Position numbers and translations under genes: made by a program. Below the pieces are notes generated by a model. The model worked only from the letters and a program-made list of their open reading frames with translations, was not told the DNA's origin and ran no database searches. Below are positions 11,818 through 23,726 of a stretch of 64,000 nt of DNA, in pieces (position 1 is the first letter of the stretch; the number at the start of each line of letters is the position of its first letter). Source of the stretch: Hysterangium stoloniferum (taxonomy: Eukaryota; Basidiomycota; Agaricomycetes; Hysterangiales; Hysterangiaceae); assembly GCA_015178975.1 (NCBI GenBank), contig WHVD01000073.1, positions 62,001 through 126,000 on the forward strand. Direction: 5' to 3'.

Positions 11818-13541
11818 ATTATAAAAAGTTTACTGATAGAAATTAGAAGAAATTAGAGTGGGGGGGCCTAGAGGCGACCGAGACGTTGAAGTGGTAGATG
11901 AAGAATGTAGGAAGTTGAGCATGATGGACTCGCTACCTTTTAAAAGATTTTCGCACCGCCATAGGATGATTCCTGACCAGCTTAAACCAAGCGACCAAGT
12001 TCCGGGAAGATATGGCAGACGAAAAAGGCGCCCGGCGTTTCGTCTCTTTGTCCTCGACAGGAAAGGAGTCCGGTGGCACTTTTGATGCCTCGAGGTGTGC
12101 AGTTGCTTTCGGATCTGCACAACCCATGGTGCCTACTTTCAAGTGCCTATTTTAAGAAGTTCGTCTATCTTTACTAGTTCATTTATTACAAGTGGTGCCG
12201 GTACATACGTCTTCCCAGAAGCAGTGGAGTCTTCAAGACCGGTCCTACACGAGGCAGAGGCGAATCGCTCGCCGGCTGGCTTTCTCTTGTCTTCACATCG
12301 CGATTTTTCTGTATCGGACAATGACTCACGCCGTCGCCTTTGTATCGCTTCAAGGTGCCATCATGAACGTGATGTGTGCCTCCTGAGCTGTAGCTTATAA
12401 ACCTCTCCGTTTGCCTCAAAAAACCATTGATGGAAGTTGATCGAGATGTTGCACACAGCGATCCGCGCATTTTCCTTTCTTTGGATTGAACGTCCGATGG
12501 AGCCCGCCTCCTGGATCGTATTTTGTCAAATTATGTTACGTGCGCCTTCATTTATAGCTATCCATCTATGTTACCACGTGGTCATTACCTGATGTTACGT
12601 TGTCCAAAAGGTCCATTCTCATCTATTCTGGCTTATTTTCCCGTAGAATCAGCCTTGACGAACATTCTAAGCCGGTCACTTCGGAAATTTGCCAACTGCG
12701 ACCAGAATATGGTATCACATGTGTACTGAATATCTCACTTTGATGACCTCCGGAAAAATCAGGGTCCACTAACAACGTATACACTCAGTCGCTTCGGCAA
12801 TCTACGGGTATTCTTTTGCACCTTGTTCCCATATATTCTTCTGCACCTTGTTCCCGTATATTCCGTGTCCCCTCTTTACCACCTGCATAATTTCCGTGCT
12901 CACCTGCGTTGTGAAGATACCAGGTCTCAGAGTCATCAGCTGAAATTCGCCCCTGAGTCACCATCTGTCCGAAAGTCACAGCACCCTAAGCCTCCGCATT
13001 TTATTTTCGGCCAATATGTAAATCTTGCGTGTTGGCCTGCGCGGAAAAGCGATGGGCGTTCCATCTCCTTAGTATCAATTCAAGTTTTGCCAATCAACAA
13101 TTCCTTCTATTGTCGTTCTGGCCACTCATCCCTCTTCTGCTTTCCTTGACAACTTTTAGATGATCGCTTTCACAGCTATTCAGCACGGTCTGTTCATAGC
13201 AACTACATATCATTAGTGACTTGCCTTTGCGATCTCTGGCTCACAACACCGAATTCGCCGAACTGTATGGCGGAATCTGTTTTTGCCCACATCGCACCTA
13301 GTGATCAGCGTTCGCGGATGTCATTCAATTGTGATGTGGCCTACGTGATGCAACCCTGCAACATCAACTCTTGAAGCCCGCATGTCTTATTGGGTCCTGA
13401 GCCAGTTATTTTTAATCAGCTCCCCGCCTCGCATATCAATAATATACTCTTTTATATTTAGCTCTCGATTGACCGGATACGCTACTTTGAAAAGATACAA
13501 ATCCTCAATTATCCGTTTCTACTTTATATACTCTCGAATGA
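11818..13541. other. Region upstream of the P450; possible small minus-strand exons only
   Basis: Minus-strand open frames at 12142-11933 (contains MGCADPKATAHLEASKVPP) and 12470-12186 look somewhat protein-like. Their splice phases do not join and no domain is seen, so no gene is called. The rest, 12.5-13.5 kb, is intergenic with nothing recognised. Confidence 0.3.
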
Positions 13542-14731
13542 TTACGCCAGAGGTAACCAGTGGAATCCAGTAGGGCTTTCTACATCTCTCAAGTACGCGA
13601 TTTCTTTCAGATTTTTACCACCAGCCACTCTCTCGAATATTTTTACCCCATTCCCGGAAGTTCCACCCGCCACAAGATATTTATGCTCCTCGTCAAATGC
13701 TATACCGCGTGCATGGGTCAACCCGGTGCGGACTTCATTGATTAGCGTGAACACCCCTTCTGCTCCAATTTCAAAGATGGAGATGACGTCGCCGTTCGGA
13801 CTAGGATCATTCCGATTGCTCACGTACAAGTAGTGCGTAGGATACACCTCCGAGACGGGGGTGCACAAGATCTCTGCTGGGAGGGGTGGCGGATCGATCT
13901 CAGTTGGATTAAGCGGGGGGTTGAGAAGAGTCGGTGCCGAGTGCAACGCAATCGGGACTCCTGGCAGGGGGGAAGCTTGTGCGACACGATATTATTTGAT
14001 AATTCAAGAACCGTATAGAGTGTATTATCTGTAAGCCTTGTATAAGCAGCATGGCTGACTTAGAGGTGGCGAATTCGAACCTAGAATTACGCCATGTCTT
14101 GGGCCCCCTCCGGGGGGTGTTTCGATCGATCCGAGCGTTACCCACTCGTCCCCTCGGTTTCTCAGTCTCCATAATTTATCAGCACCGAGGTCGGGGATAA
14201 GGACCTCCTTCGTAGTGGGGTGGACCAATACCTGATGAGGGTGTGATGCTTCTTGACGGGATTTGATAGGACCAGTTCCCTTGAAAGAAATGATCTGAGA
14301 AGGTCTCGAGGGCAAGTAGGGTGCAGATGATGAGAGCTGTAACACTCCGATGCTACCGCCAGAATACTACGAAACAAATAAACATTGGCCATAACCTCAA
14401 TACGTTCGGCAAGTATGCTCACGTTCGCAGCCAGTAAGTCGTTGCCAGAGATTGCCAGATGGCAGGGCTCCGCACCGCCGCTACTGGCTTCAGCCACTAC
14501 CTGTCCCACACCAGTGGTCAGATCATACTGTAAGGCCTTGATAAGCCCGTCCGCCTGCTCTGGCGCAGTGAAGACAATCGACGGATCCGTCTTGTGTGGT
14601 GTGATCCAAGATGGGTGGTGCCCAACTTCCAACTTGGACACGAGTCTCAATGTCGGTGGTGATGCTGTCGCGTCGAACTCGAGGGTGTCAACATGGGAAG
14701 AATAAGATGCTACCAAGATTTTACGAGACAT
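13542..14731 (-). pseudogene. Lactonase-type seven-bladed beta-propeller gene with one frameshift
   Basis: Minus-strand exons 14731-14423, 14366-14081 and 14028-13542. Junctions are in phase: LLAAN joins YSGGSIGVLQL, and RHGVIL joins DNTLYTVLELSNN. The product resembles fungal 6-phosphogluconolactonase/muconate-cycloisomerase-like propellers: GHHPSWI, EPCHLAI, HPHQVLVHP, TPYLYVSN-type block (here THYLYVSNRNDPSPNGD) and FERVAGGKNL. Expected length is about 360 aa. In exon 3 the frame shifts inside a run of six Gs (plus strand 13967-13972): VSHKLPP is in one frame and LPGVPIALHSAP in another, and one more base in the run would restore it. Either the gene is a recent pseudogene or the assembly has a homopolymer error. 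The many intact residues on both sides favour a very young lesion or a sequencing error. Confidence 0.85.
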
Positions 14732-16915
14732 TGTGTAAGAGCCTGGGTGACGGGACTACTATGTACGAGGATGATCCTTCTGATGACGTCCTTAGCAGAC
14801 TACAGTCTCCCTGTTTTTCGCCAACGCATGACTATCCAGTCTCCCACTACACCTGTCCGTTGCGAGTACATGTGATTTATGACACACCGTGGGACTTTCG
14901 CCGCCGACAGACCCGGCGGCGAAGCAGACGTATGCTCATGTGCTGCCCAAACAAGAGCGGAGAGTCAGGAGCCACTAACCACCAATATCGATTTCAAAAA
15001 ATGCGCTAATAATTGATTATACATTTCAAAGATATATCATCCGAGTCATCGACGATATTAGGAAGCCACCATGCACCGCGATCTCCGTTTGATCTCGTCA
15101 GGACCACTTAACAAGCATCTTAATTTTTCAGCAGCACAGCCAGCCCCAAGTATGAGGACTAGAATATGATCTCGGATAGGGTGGCAATCTCGCACAGCAA
15201 GGATCGATAGTTTGTTTTCGCGATTATTTTTTGGCATGGTACCTAGAGAGTCGAAGAAGCAGATCCCTCACGCAGCATCATCCATCCCTCATGGCAGCCT
15301 AGAATCTTGGCTTAATTCTGCACACATGCTGGCCCCTGCGACGTCATATATTCCGGCCGTTTGTTCCGCATCTTGAGTACAAGGTGTTCTACTGTAGCTC
15401 TCGCCTATACTCCATGTGTCGGTCGACATTAATGTGCACGCACTCTGGATGTCGGCTAAAGTACCTTTAATGCGTCAATTCGCGGCCTTCCCCTGGATTT
15501 CACTTCCTGGGGATTGTATTGTCATCCTATGATATTTGCGACTCATACCCCCCCCGGATCTAAAGCCTCGTGTTCTGAAAGGCGGTACTCTGTATTATCT
15601 CTGTTTTGGTTACATCGCTCCCAGATATGACTGACTGATCATCATGCATCCTATATGTGATGTCGTATCCGGGTTTAATTCGGCGGAATAGGGGGAAGTT
15701 CCATGTGTATACAATGGGTTAGTACATTGCAAACGTAATAGGTTGGGAAGGACCGTTCAGATGGATCACAGCCGTAGAATCGCAGAAGAATCTCGATTTG
15801 AGGGGCTAGGTTAATGGGGGGGGGTACGAGACAAGATGCACGGTAAGTAGTTATCTCATGGACTTAATTTAGGAAGCATCCCTTAGGACGGTGGATGGAA
15901 AGCCAAACGAAGTTTTCCAGCGTTTGGAAATGGACCTAGCCAAGCATTGACCTCGTGAAATCTTCCGGCAGCGGCAGCTGTAATGAGATAACGAGGCTTC
16001 CCACTTTTTTTTCTTTTTTTTTTCGATGGCTGTACCAAGCTAAGAGTGCGATCTGTGGAGGAGCTGTATACAAGTCACTGTCGACATGGAAGACCTTGTA
16101 CGATAAAGGAAGGTCGCTTCAAGCTCCATGCTGTTGTTGGCCTCGAGTTTCAGATTCAGGTTACAGATCACATATATCGTCTGTCATTTCGGTGATATTC
16201 CTTTTTTTATCTTATTGAACGCACGTATTCGCGGACCACGGTGGATAATTGAAATCAACAGCGATGTTTAGAAATATGGTACGCAGAAGAAGCTCCATGG
16301 TTCGCTCATTTACATTGCATGAAACATGGCGCATTCTGAATGGAGCTGTCTCTTGCGCTGACTGGCGCGACATTGGCATCGAGCTTGAAGTAGGAGTTTT
16401 GAAGCCATCGCCGATATGAAGTGAGTCAAACACTCTTGCGGAGATTGATGAGAGCTCCTCGCGGGTTCGCGTGGGGGAATAGAAGAACCTTCATATACCA
16501 TTAATGCTTGCTCTTCTAACTGTATTGTGGAATTCTTTTCTTCTTGATTTCGATGGCCGGAGATCGTGTTTGGGTTACATCACAACTCAGATGACTTTCT
16601 TACTGTCAAGCTTCGAGCTCCAATTAATTCCGAGTTGAGTGGTAATATTCTTCCCTAGCGTCAGTACTGTGTACAGAACTCTATTTTGAATCATGCGATC
16701 CTCCTCAAATTCGGGGTTCTACAACCGCCTAAATCAGCCAAGTACCTGTTTTCAGAACTTCAGTAAAACAGTTATTGTTTAAAAAAACACATTTAGATTT
16801 GGAGCTCCTTGACTTGCCATATATAACATGCAACTACCATTATGGAAAAAATACGGAGACCAAAAATGGCAAATGAACAAACAAGCGTAAACAATACGAT
16901 ACTCCAGACCATGTC
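14732..16915. other. Intergenic, no gene seen
   Basis: About 2.2 kb with only short frames. It holds poly-C (15550) and poly-G (about 15819) runs and a T-rich tract near 16010. It probably carries the promoters of the diverging neighbours: the lactonase gene on the left and the glycosyltransferase-like gene on the right. Confidence 0.5.
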
Positions 16916-18284
16916 ATGGCGTTCTTGCCTAGAAAACGATCTTTCTTTACCATTATCATATTTTCACTTGCCCTTGTCGCTTATACCGACTACAGTCGTC
17001 AAGAGCCGTTACTTTTCTCTCTAGGTCGTTCAGATTCCGTAGCTGCTCCAGTACCACCATATGACCATGATTCACTCACGCCATCCTCCGTAGCTGCCGA
17101 CCATCCAAACCTTAAGCAGGCAAATATTCTTCTTGTTTCGTCTTTCTTTCCCCTTTCAAATTCAAAGCATTCAAAACATTCACTGCGAGATTACACACGC
17201 TGGCTTACCCTCTTTCTTTCCCGTATTGACAAGGATATTTATTTATTTACACCCCCTGAATGGGAGTCCACAATTAAAAGCATGCGTGGTGACTTGCCCA
17301 TTCGCATCAATACCACATATTCTTCTCCATTCGATATCCCCCCGCTAATTGATCACCGAGAGGACTACGAGCTTATGCGCAGCAAGGATCGCGAGAAGCA
17401 TCGCCACTCGGCTGAGTTGTATGCTGTCTGGTCTTCAAAGCCGTTTTTTCTGAAAGAAGGCCTTTCGAATATGCGTAGGCAGAAGGAATACAAATACGCC
17501 TTCTGGGTGAATTCAGATTCATTTCGCAGCAAGCATCCGTGGCATTCATGGCCCGCTCCCGAAAGAGTAGAAGAAATATGGAACGAAGGCTCCGAAGCAA
17601 GTGGTACCAGTGTCGATGAACTCTTATTTTTCCCTTTCGCGGGAATGCCCCACGGCAGCATGATCTTTTGGTCGGAAGGGATGGGCCCCATTGACAATGA
17701 TTTCAGCCAAGGTATCAACAACCTAGGACTCCCAAATGGTTTCTTGGTTAATTTTAATTTCAGGGTCTTTTTTTGGCGGAATGCCCAATGCTGTCTCGTG
17801 GTGGTGTAGCGCTTATTATGCCTACCGCGATCACTGGCTGAAGCAACATCATTTCGTTGGAAAGGACGAATCAGTGAATAATGCGATTTTACTCCTATAT
17901 TCGTCGAAGGTCATAGGTACTTGGCTATTTGATCCGTTGGCCCCCGCAGCAGCATCGCTTCTTTCTGCTTCTCCAGCTCTTTCCTCGTATGATGTGAAAC
18001 ATCCACCGCCATCATTGTTATTAGACTCACCACTGGGCCAGTGTCTTGATCACAGACACTACTACTTATTTTTCCTGGCATCTTCTGACGAACGAGCCAT
18101 TATGGCCGAGTTGTGGCTAAGGAAATGGCGTTGGATGTGGCCATGGCAGTGGCTTAGGCAAGTCGGCGTGCAGAAGGAGCCTTGTCGACTCACCAGAGTC
18201 TTACCGTTGGAGAGGACATTGAAGGAGCGCTTTTGGGGTGAAGGCTGGAGTTCTCCTGGGTCCCAAGTCACAATACGGAGATAG
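16916..18284 (+). CDS. Type II membrane protein, HtrL/YibB-like putative glycosyltransferase
   Basis: Two exons, 16916-17711 and 17764-18284, 438 aa, stop TAG. The N-terminus is a basic start (MAFLPRKRS) and a signal anchor (FFTIIIFSLALVAYT), then a Ser/Pro-rich stem, as in Golgi type II enzymes. The lumenal part has DYTRWLTLFLSRIDKDIYLF, the motif WSSKPFFLKEGL, YKYAFWVNSDSFR (an acidic position typical of a nucleotide-sugar site), and SQGSFFGGMPNAVSWW with VGKDESVNNAILL across the splice. This order resembles the WlaTC/HtrL family of putative glycosyltransferases. Assignment is by motif pattern only; donor and acceptor are unknown. The reading frame is intact and the single intron is 52 bp. 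Confidence 0.8.
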
Positions 18285-18972
18285 GGTCATATGGTTTCTA
18301 TTTTGTTTTATTTTTCACAAAGGACCTACCAAGATGGACATTTGTTTTTTACCTGATTAATATCACTCTTCACCAAGCGTGTACATCGTTTTGCACACGT
18401 CAAGTTCTTGCCTTTCCATCAATCCCTCACATCTTCATCTGTGACACGATACTTCTGAGTCGAAAACTTCAAGCTCGCTTGTAAGCCATGACTCATACCC
18501 CATTTGAATAATGACCTCAAGCTGCACGAGTTGTGTGACATATTTCCAAGATATATGAAGTGATCATAAAGGATAAAATATCGGTGAGCTGGATTTTCGT
18601 CCAACAGGTTTACCCATGCATCTGTTTGTAATATCCCTAGATGGAGTTCCCTTTGCGGTGTAGATTCGTCATTTGCACAACAATCGTCGCGGTGTAGACA
18701 TGCAGAACCTAGAGGTAGACAAGGCTTTCAGGATTAGAGGGTCCAGCTTAGTGAGGCCACACAGTCCCTTATTTATAGGGGCCTCCTAGAAATGCAGACG
18801 GCTATACTAGGTGTGACGGCCGAGATGATAGATAGAGTCCAGTGTTAGATTATCGCTCAAACCTTAGATTTATAGCGCGTCTCAATAACCCGGTTAGCAG
18901 TGAACCGCACAGGGGAGTTCGAATTCATATGAAGTTACAAAAGTCGGGTGGTGAGGCACAAGTAAGACAAGA
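18285..18972. other. Transition from host gene to repeats
   Basis: 3' flank of the glycosyltransferase-like gene, then sequence leading into a LINE remnant. No gene seen. Confidence 0.4.
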
Positions 18973-19740
18973 GTGAGTGCGCAAGCTTGGATAGCGACGC
19001 CTCAGACTCCAACATCCAGCTTGAAGTGGGAGACTGGACAGGACGGCGCTTCCCGACGGAAGGGCGGTTATGGAGGTCAATTAGGAGCAAGTACATCCAC
19101 AGGAATATACGACCTGTGGGGGTCGCTGCATTGCTCCTACAGGCTTGGGAGATGGTGGCGCAACATCCCGCCGTCCTTCAAGGAACGGGCCGAGTGTGAT
19201 CATTATCATTGTCAGTCCATTGAAACCACGGAGCACATCCTCCTAATATGTCGAGTGGCCAAGAAGGGATATAATATGGAGGCTGGTGGACGAGACTTAG
19301 TTGACGTTCAGAAAAGCCTGGCCGGGAGCCACCACACGGGACGGGACGATCTTCGGACAGACTACCGATGTCAGGCCAAACTGGATGCGGGAAATAACAT
19401 ATTATCTGCTATCTTGATGGGGGAAAACGCCTCCTGATACGGACGATCAGATGTGAAAGGAGGATGTCCTCCGATGACAAATCTGTGAGGAACGAGGGTG
19501 ATGACCGAGGCTGGAAACAGATGGCTAAATATGATGGCGAGGCGCATCAAACCTGAGATTCTAGCCACAAATCGAAACAAATACAAGAGACGTGTTAGTG
19601 AAGGATATTTGAAAAGGGTCCCGGGAGAACCGAGAATAGAATTTGTGTTGTGGATCTATCGTATTTTCCTTATATTTCTTCTTCTTCTCATACTTGCATT
19701 TAACCTTCTCATCCTTTTAATAAGCCTATAGATTCATATC
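18973..19740 (+). pseudogene. 3' end of a non-LTR (LINE) retrotransposon
   Basis: Plus-strand fragments in more than one frame. One contains RWWRNIPPSFKERAECDH and IETTEHILLIC, i.e. the Cys/His cluster that ends many fungal LINE polyproteins (consensus CxxC...E.LEHILL.C). Another (from 19498) contains NRWLNMMARRIKPEILATNR, resembling the LINE C-terminal tail. A neighbouring frame carries LWRSIRSKYIHRNI, which belongs just upstream, so frameshifts have accumulated. RT and endonuclease domains are missing. The sequence ends near a T-rich, pyrimidine-rich stretch. Confidence 0.6.
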
Positions 19741-20292
19741 TCATCTGTTCTCTTAGGCCATACGCCTTTCGGCCTCCTCGGCCGATTCGACCGACTCGTC
19801 GTGCATCCTCCCTTTACCCTAACTTCAACCACTTCTATTCCTTTCCAATTCCTTTTTTTCACATCCCACAACTTTCCTGTGCTCTTCTGAACGAGCTAGT
19901 GTTAGTAGAGTTACTCCCTATTTGGACAACTAAGGCCATTTCTAATCGTATTTAATCTCGAACCCTGACATTAGAAAGAACCAACATTTCTACCTTGCTC
20001 GTGCCAACTCACTGGTAAACTAACGATTCGCTCTGTCTTACACGCTCGCAGATCAATGATCCGCTCGGACTACACCTTTTCGTAACGATTCGCTCTCGAA
20101 ACCTCTTGCTAGTTAATGATCCGCTCTAGCAAGCCCTTACTCTATTCAACTGCTAATTCCACTTTTATTCACTAGCTATAGGATTTACACAAACCTTTGA
20201 AGAATAACCAGATCTTCAACAACTTGTAAGCCTCTCAGGGAAGGCTATTGTTGGGGTTTTAGTACACTAGTAGCCTAGTTACTGTGCCTAAA
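19741..20292. repeat. Repeat-derived filler with short alternating words
   Basis: No gene. Between 20020 and 20130 two short phrases alternate (AACGATTCGCTCT at 20022 and 20095; AATGATCCGCTC at 20054 and 20115), interspersed with words such as CTTGCTAG. This looks like a decayed retroelement UTR, perhaps of the LINE before it. Confidence 0.35.
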
Positions 20293-20429
20293 TGTAATCC
20301 CGTCGTCAATTGGGATCACTGGCGGTCACACAAGTTGACAGGACCACGGTGTATTGTCCAGAACAAGAACAGGATACAGGCAGATGCAGCGTACGGTAAG
20401 GTAAGAGAAGGAAAACTACCTAGGCTTTA
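20293..20429 (+). repeat. 137-bp direct repeat, copy 1
   Basis: Begins TGTAATCCCGTCGTCAATTG and ends CTACCTAGGCTTTA. A second copy of the same length lies at 21229-21365 with a few, mostly transition, differences. Function unknown; possibly the end of a longer repeat family duplicated in place. Confidence 0.8.
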
Positions 20430-21228
20430 CATGCTGTGATCATGTGGTAGAACAAAAGGAGTGGAACAAAGGAGTGGAACAAAAGGACAATGAGTAAGAC
20501 TGGGGCACCAGGCTTACACCCCTCCCCACACAAAAACAAACCAACTACTCCAAATAACTAAAACTAAAAAATTTCATGCATGCAAGGCTGGATTGTCACA
20601 CTCACGACCCTCCCCACACAAAAGCCAACCCACTATCCCAAATTCAACCCTGTTGGACCTCTTGTCAATGTGGAGCCTCAGGCAGTGGAGTCTGTGAACC
20701 CAGTCCAGAAAAATGCGTGATGATGATGGAAATTTGACACGGCAATTAAAAGGTGAGCTAACATTAAAAAAAACTGATTTGCGGTCACATTGGCAGTAGT
20801 GAGGCCAGTCAGGTGTGTCCATGACTGACATGCGTGGTCCAACCCACATTGGTAAGAACCTTCCAGCCCCTCCAATTTGCATTCTAGGTTGGCAGTGCTT
20901 GCATGCGAGTGTACTCAGGTCGACAACAGTGTGGGGGCATGCAGGAGCATGTGTATGTGTGCAAGGGTGTGCAGCAGCGGGGCAGCACAGTGGTGCGTAC
21001 ATGTGGGGGGTGTGCATGCGAGGGTGTGTGGCAGTGCATATGTGCACGGGGAGCACGTGCAAGGGTGCACAGCGGCACGGTATATGTGAGGTTGCAGGGT
21101 GTGTACAGGACAAGGGAGTGTGGAGTGCTAGGGAATGTGAATGAGCAGTCTGACGAGTGAACTGAGGTACAGCGGTGTTGTCCAGAATGCAGAGTAAAAT
21201 AAAAGAATGGCCGATGTCAAAAAAAAAG
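20430..21228. repeat. Spacer between direct repeats, low complexity
   Basis: Contains a C-rich word (CCCTCCCCACACAAAA) twice, at about 20520 and 20610, and a long GT/TG-rich tract at 20880-21130 that opens frames on both strands by chance (Cys/Val/Gly and His/Pro rich). No gene supported. Confidence 0.55.
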
Positions 21229-21365
21229 TGTAATCCTGTTGTCAATTGGGATCACTGGTGGTCACACGAGTTGACAGGACCACGGTGTATTGTCCAGAAT
21301 AAGAACGGGATACAGGCAGATGCAGCATACGGTAAGGTAAGAGAAGGAAAACTACCTAGGCTTTA
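21229..21365 (+). repeat. 137-bp direct repeat, copy 2
   Basis: Same unit as 20293-20429. The Tc1 element that follows is inserted at the TA just after this copy: the sequence reads GGCTTTATA then CAGTGACTC. Confidence 0.8.
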
Positions 21366-21606
21366 TACAGTGACTCACAAAACCTTTCCAATGTTTGGAG
21401 TTTGCATATTGGCAAACTGCTACCAGGGGAGAAAAAATAGTAAAAAATATCAGAAATTCACACTAGATAGCTAAACATGTATAGAATTGTGGCCTAGAAT
21501 ATTATTACATAATATGTATTTTTGGGCATGCTAAAAATAGTTTAGTCAGGCCTGCTCATTGGAAAGGTTTTGTGGCTGATGATTATGATGCAATATATGC
21601 AATATT

Positions 21607-23395
21607 TTAATACTTGGTATACCCTCCCTTGGCCTTTATGACTGCCTCAACTGTCATATATTTTATCACTTTGTTTCTTTGTTTAACCTTTAAGGGACAT
21701 TAGTCAAATAGTAGAGGACTGGATCCTTTAACTTTGGCTCAAGAGTTTAAGATGTCATTGTTCTGATAACATAAAATTTGCCATGGAAACCAGCAGAGTC
21801 ATAGATTACATACTAATAAGGTATCTCTAGCCCTTATAGTATGCAATCTACCCCATCTCCTTGGCTACATATTGAGGGAGATGACTCATTGGTGAGTCAT
21901 ATCAATATGACTATGCAATGAGTTATGACCAAAGCTATGACTCAGATACATAGTCATAGCTGGTTGGATGACTCTGAAATACACTTATGAGTCAAGTATG
22001 GGAAATACTGACTCATTCTCCTAGTCACATTACTTAGTAAGCAGGATCCTGGACTAGTATAAATACAGGCTCAAATTATGTATTTAGAAATCATTCAATA
22101 TCACATCACTTGCTCATTTAGCTACACTTGCCTACTAGGTCCACACATTGTGCTTAAGTTGAGTACTCTCCTTGCCAATCTGTTGACTGTCTTGTTTCCT
22201 TGAGTTGAGCTTTCTCCTCAGAAAAGGGACACGGGCATGTAGTTGAATAAAAGTGGATCTAGATTTAATTGACAAAACTCCTACATACAGATTAATTTGA
22301 ATTTGAATTTCCTTTCTCAAGCTACACTACTTAACTCAAGTAAAAAGAGTTTATAAGTATGCTAAATAGTAATAATACATTACATCAACCCTCCTTGGCA
22401 TGCTTTCAATTAACTTCTGACACTCAGAAGCTGGTATATCTTCCCACTCCTTCTCTATCCTCTCCCACAACTCCAGAATCCCACTTGGTGCAGTGGCATA
22501 CTGTCCCAGCTTTCTCTTCAAGTAATCCCATAGATGCTCAATTGGATTGAGGTCTGGGGATTGGGCAGGCCATGGTAGGACAGTCATCCCATTATTTTCA
22601 AACCATTCCTTTGCCTTTTTGCAGGTATGTTTTGGATCATTATCCTGCTGAAAGATGATTTTAGCAGGGTCCAACTGGTAATACCTGATGCTGTTTTGGA
22701 GGTCTTCATCCAAGATGCTCCTGTAAAGTTCCCCATCCATTCTACCCTCAATTCTGGTGGCATATCCCACACCCTCCCACATGAAGCACCCCCAAACCAT
22801 GACTGATCCTCCACCAAACTTCACTGTCCCTTGAACAAGCCTCTCATTCAGGCCTTCCCCAGTCTTTTTCCATGCCCATTTCCTCCCATCTGAGCCAAGG
22901 TGATTTATTTTAGTCTCATCAGACCACACAACCCTCCTCCAGTCATCTAAAGTCCCGTGCTGGTGGGCCAAAGCAAAGTCAAGCCTCTCCTTCATGTCTC
23001 TTGGACAAAAGTGGCTTCTTCTTCTTCACAACTGCTTTCATCCCTGCTTTCTTCAAGCTCCTCCGAACTGTCTCAGCTGAAATAGGGTTGTTGGTGATGG
23101 TCTGAAGTTTCTGGGCTATGTCCACTGCAGTTTCAGCCTTTCCAGATGTGATTAGATGGACTGCATGACAGATGTTGGTAGCAGAGAGCTTCTTGGACGA
23201 CCTCCAGTTGATTTGGGAAGGGTAGGAACGTGCTTAGAGCGAAGTCTGGAGATAGTACCAATGCCAAAACCAGTGATTGAGGCAATGGATGGAGTGGAAT
23301 GGCCAGCTTCAAGTAGAGAGATAATATATTGTTGTTGAGCAGGAGAGAGGGAGTGTATGATGGATTGCTGGCAATGTGAAGAGACAGTAATATCA
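21607..23395 (-). pseudogene. Tc1-type DDE transposase, two frameshifts and a solo-LTR insertion
   Basis: Read on the minus strand from about 23395. The helix-turn-helix part contains SPAQQQYIISLLEAG and GFGIGTISRLRSKHVP. After GGRP a one-base shift leads into KKLSATNICHAVHLITSGK and NPISAETVRRSLKKAG. A second one-base shift near 22995 precedes KERLDFALAHQHGTLDDW. The catalytic domain is intact: VVWSDETKIN (first Asp), IIFQQDNDPKHT (second Asp) and SPDLNPIEHLWDYLKRKL (Glu, D34E spacing). At IESMPRRV the gene is cut by a 733-bp solo LTR; the true end, EAVIKAKGGYTKY and stop, lies beyond it at 21607-21650. As it stands it cannot make a full transposase. Confidence 0.93.
21652..22384. mobile_element. 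Solo LTR, 733 bp, inside the Tc1 transposase
   Basis: Starts TGTCATATAT and ends AATACATTACA (TG...CA). It is flanked by the 5-bp direct repeat TCAAC (21647-21651 and 22385-22389). Removing the LTR and one repeat joins the transposase reading MPRRV-EAVIKAKGGY exactly. Inside are a TATA-like TATAAATA near 22057 and an AATAAA signal near 22245, as expected of an LTR promoter and poly(A) site on the plus strand. No second LTR or internal region is present. Confidence 0.92.
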
Positions 23396-23713
23396 AAATT
23401 GACTATATATCAACAAGTCATGTGACCATATTGAATAGAATCAACAAAGACATGTGATTTGGCCAGTTTATATAGTATATATTGTATCAAAATCATCAGC
23501 CACAAAACCTTTCCAATGAGAAGGCCTGACTAAACTATTTGTAGTATACCCAAAAATGCATATTATGTAATAATGTTGGGATTTATTAGGATATGTTGCA
23601 AGCCGTTGAGCTTGATGGTCTCATACTGTACAGTAGCTTAGTCATCGGATGTATTTCGTTAAGGGACTTTGTCATCCCCTCACCCACATGAAAACCCGTT
23701 GCATATTCTTACA

Positions 23714-23726
23714 GGTTATGGGCCCC
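23714..23726 (+). promoter_or_regulatory. Primer binding site matching the initiator-tRNA(Met) anticodon arm
   Basis: The 13 bases right after the 5' LTR read GGTTATGGGCCCC. Their complement, GGGGCCCATAACC, has a central CAT and looks like the anticodon stem-loop of initiator tRNA(Met). Copia and Ty5 elements are known to prime from such a half-tRNA. That this element does so is inference from the sequence match; the host tRNA is not in the window. Confidence 0.65.

Noticed and set aside
15955-16218. 87-codon frame near a poly-T tract
   Set aside because: Low complexity and no domain; likely chance.
20574-21245. Long His/Pro/Cys-rich frame on the minus strand and Cys/Val/Gly-rich frames on the plus strand
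   Set aside because: Produced by a GT/CA-rich low-complexity tract; all strands and frames are open there.
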